Notes under the pieces: generated by a model
The model's input: the letters and a program-made list of their open reading frames with translations, nothing else
The model's database searches: none
Told to the model about the DNA's origin: nothing
Shown here: piece by piece, positions 63,973 to 64,000 of the stretch
Position numbering within the stretch: the first letter of the stretch is position 1
Layout: each line of letters opens with the position of its first letter
Source: Pseudomonas oryzihabitans
GTDB lineage: Bacteria > Pseudomonadota > Gammaproteobacteria > Pseudomonadales > Pseudomonadaceae
Assembly (NCBI RefSeq): GCF_014522265.1
Contig: NZ_CP017024.1
Coordinates: forward strand, 1,144,001 to 1,208,000
DNA: 64,000 nucleotides
Direction: 5' to 3'
Made by a program: the position numbers and the translations under genes

Positions 63973-64000
63973 TCAGCTGAACAGGGCGGCGGTCTTTTGC
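63973..64000 (-). CDS. Possible 3' end of the next minus-strand gene (partial)
   Basis: The last 28 bases read, on the minus strand, QKTAALFS followed by TGA at 63973-63975. A gene upstream of hisB on the same strand is expected in Pseudomonas, but eight codons cannot identify it. Confidence 0.3.

Overview
The window is a chromosomal segment of a high-GC gammaproteobacterium that I read as a Pseudomonas, possibly of the P. oryzihabitans/psychrotolerans group. The genus call rests on gene content and order: the blocks trpE-gph-rpe, amgK-murU-djlA, lptD-surA-pdxA-ksgA-apaG-apaH-glpE, prkA-yeaH-spoVR, cca-folK-folB-plsY-tsaD-rpsU-dnaG-rpoD, secB-grxC-rhodanese, envC-ctpA-deacetylase and hisB-hisH-hisA-hisF all follow the order I know from Pseudomonas. 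A Gac/Rsm-type small RNA and REP-like repeats fit the same genus. The group-level call is inference.

Region by region: 1-232 is the end of an unknown gene plus REP repeats. 233-3309 (minus) is rpe-gph-trpE, with a Trp-rich leader peptide before trpE. 3447-6876 holds a DUF3530 protein and the amgK-murU-djlA operon (murU carries an apparent frameshift). 6996-14769 (plus) is the outer-membrane biogenesis, B6, ribosome-maturation and Ap4A cluster, with a MITE-like element between pdxA and ksgA. 15129-19936 is the stress kinase trio prkA-yeaH-spoVR. 19989-28542 carries cca, folate and lipid genes, tsaD, the rpsU-dnaG-rpoD operon (with a 163-bp palindromic element inside it) and tRNA-Ile2.

28609-38611 (minus) is more accessory: a DUF4337 membrane protein, an acyltransferase, a uronate dehydrogenase plus SMP-30 lactonase pair, and a tightly packed four-gene signalling operon (CHASE3-GAF hybrid kinase with three receivers, CheR-like, CheB-like, receiver-kinase). 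38877-43156 holds a 52-codon YqaE/Pmp3 protein, a strongly supported RsmY-type RNA with a perfect GacA box, and two large acyl-CoA dehydrogenases. 43302-52538 is a mixed set: thioredoxin, a frameshifted MFS transporter, DUF1810, cupin, hydrolase, ComF, Tat-exported PhoX behind a Pho box, SrkA, a repeat-rich spacer and RarD. 52575-63825 returns to conserved genes: secB-grxC-rhodanese, an NAD(P)-binding protein where gpmI would be expected, envC-ctpA-deacetylase, three tandem paralogous solute-binding proteins, and the his operon.

The most interesting items are the GacA-controlled RsmA-sponge RNA beside the hybrid-kinase/CheR/CheB cluster, the trp leader peptide, the two inverted-repeat elements (one inside the rpsU-dnaG-rpoD operon), the Pho box at phoX, and three single-base losses in or next to G runs (murU, yeaH, MFS gene). 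I see no CRISPR array, prophage, insertion sequence with transposase, or rRNA.
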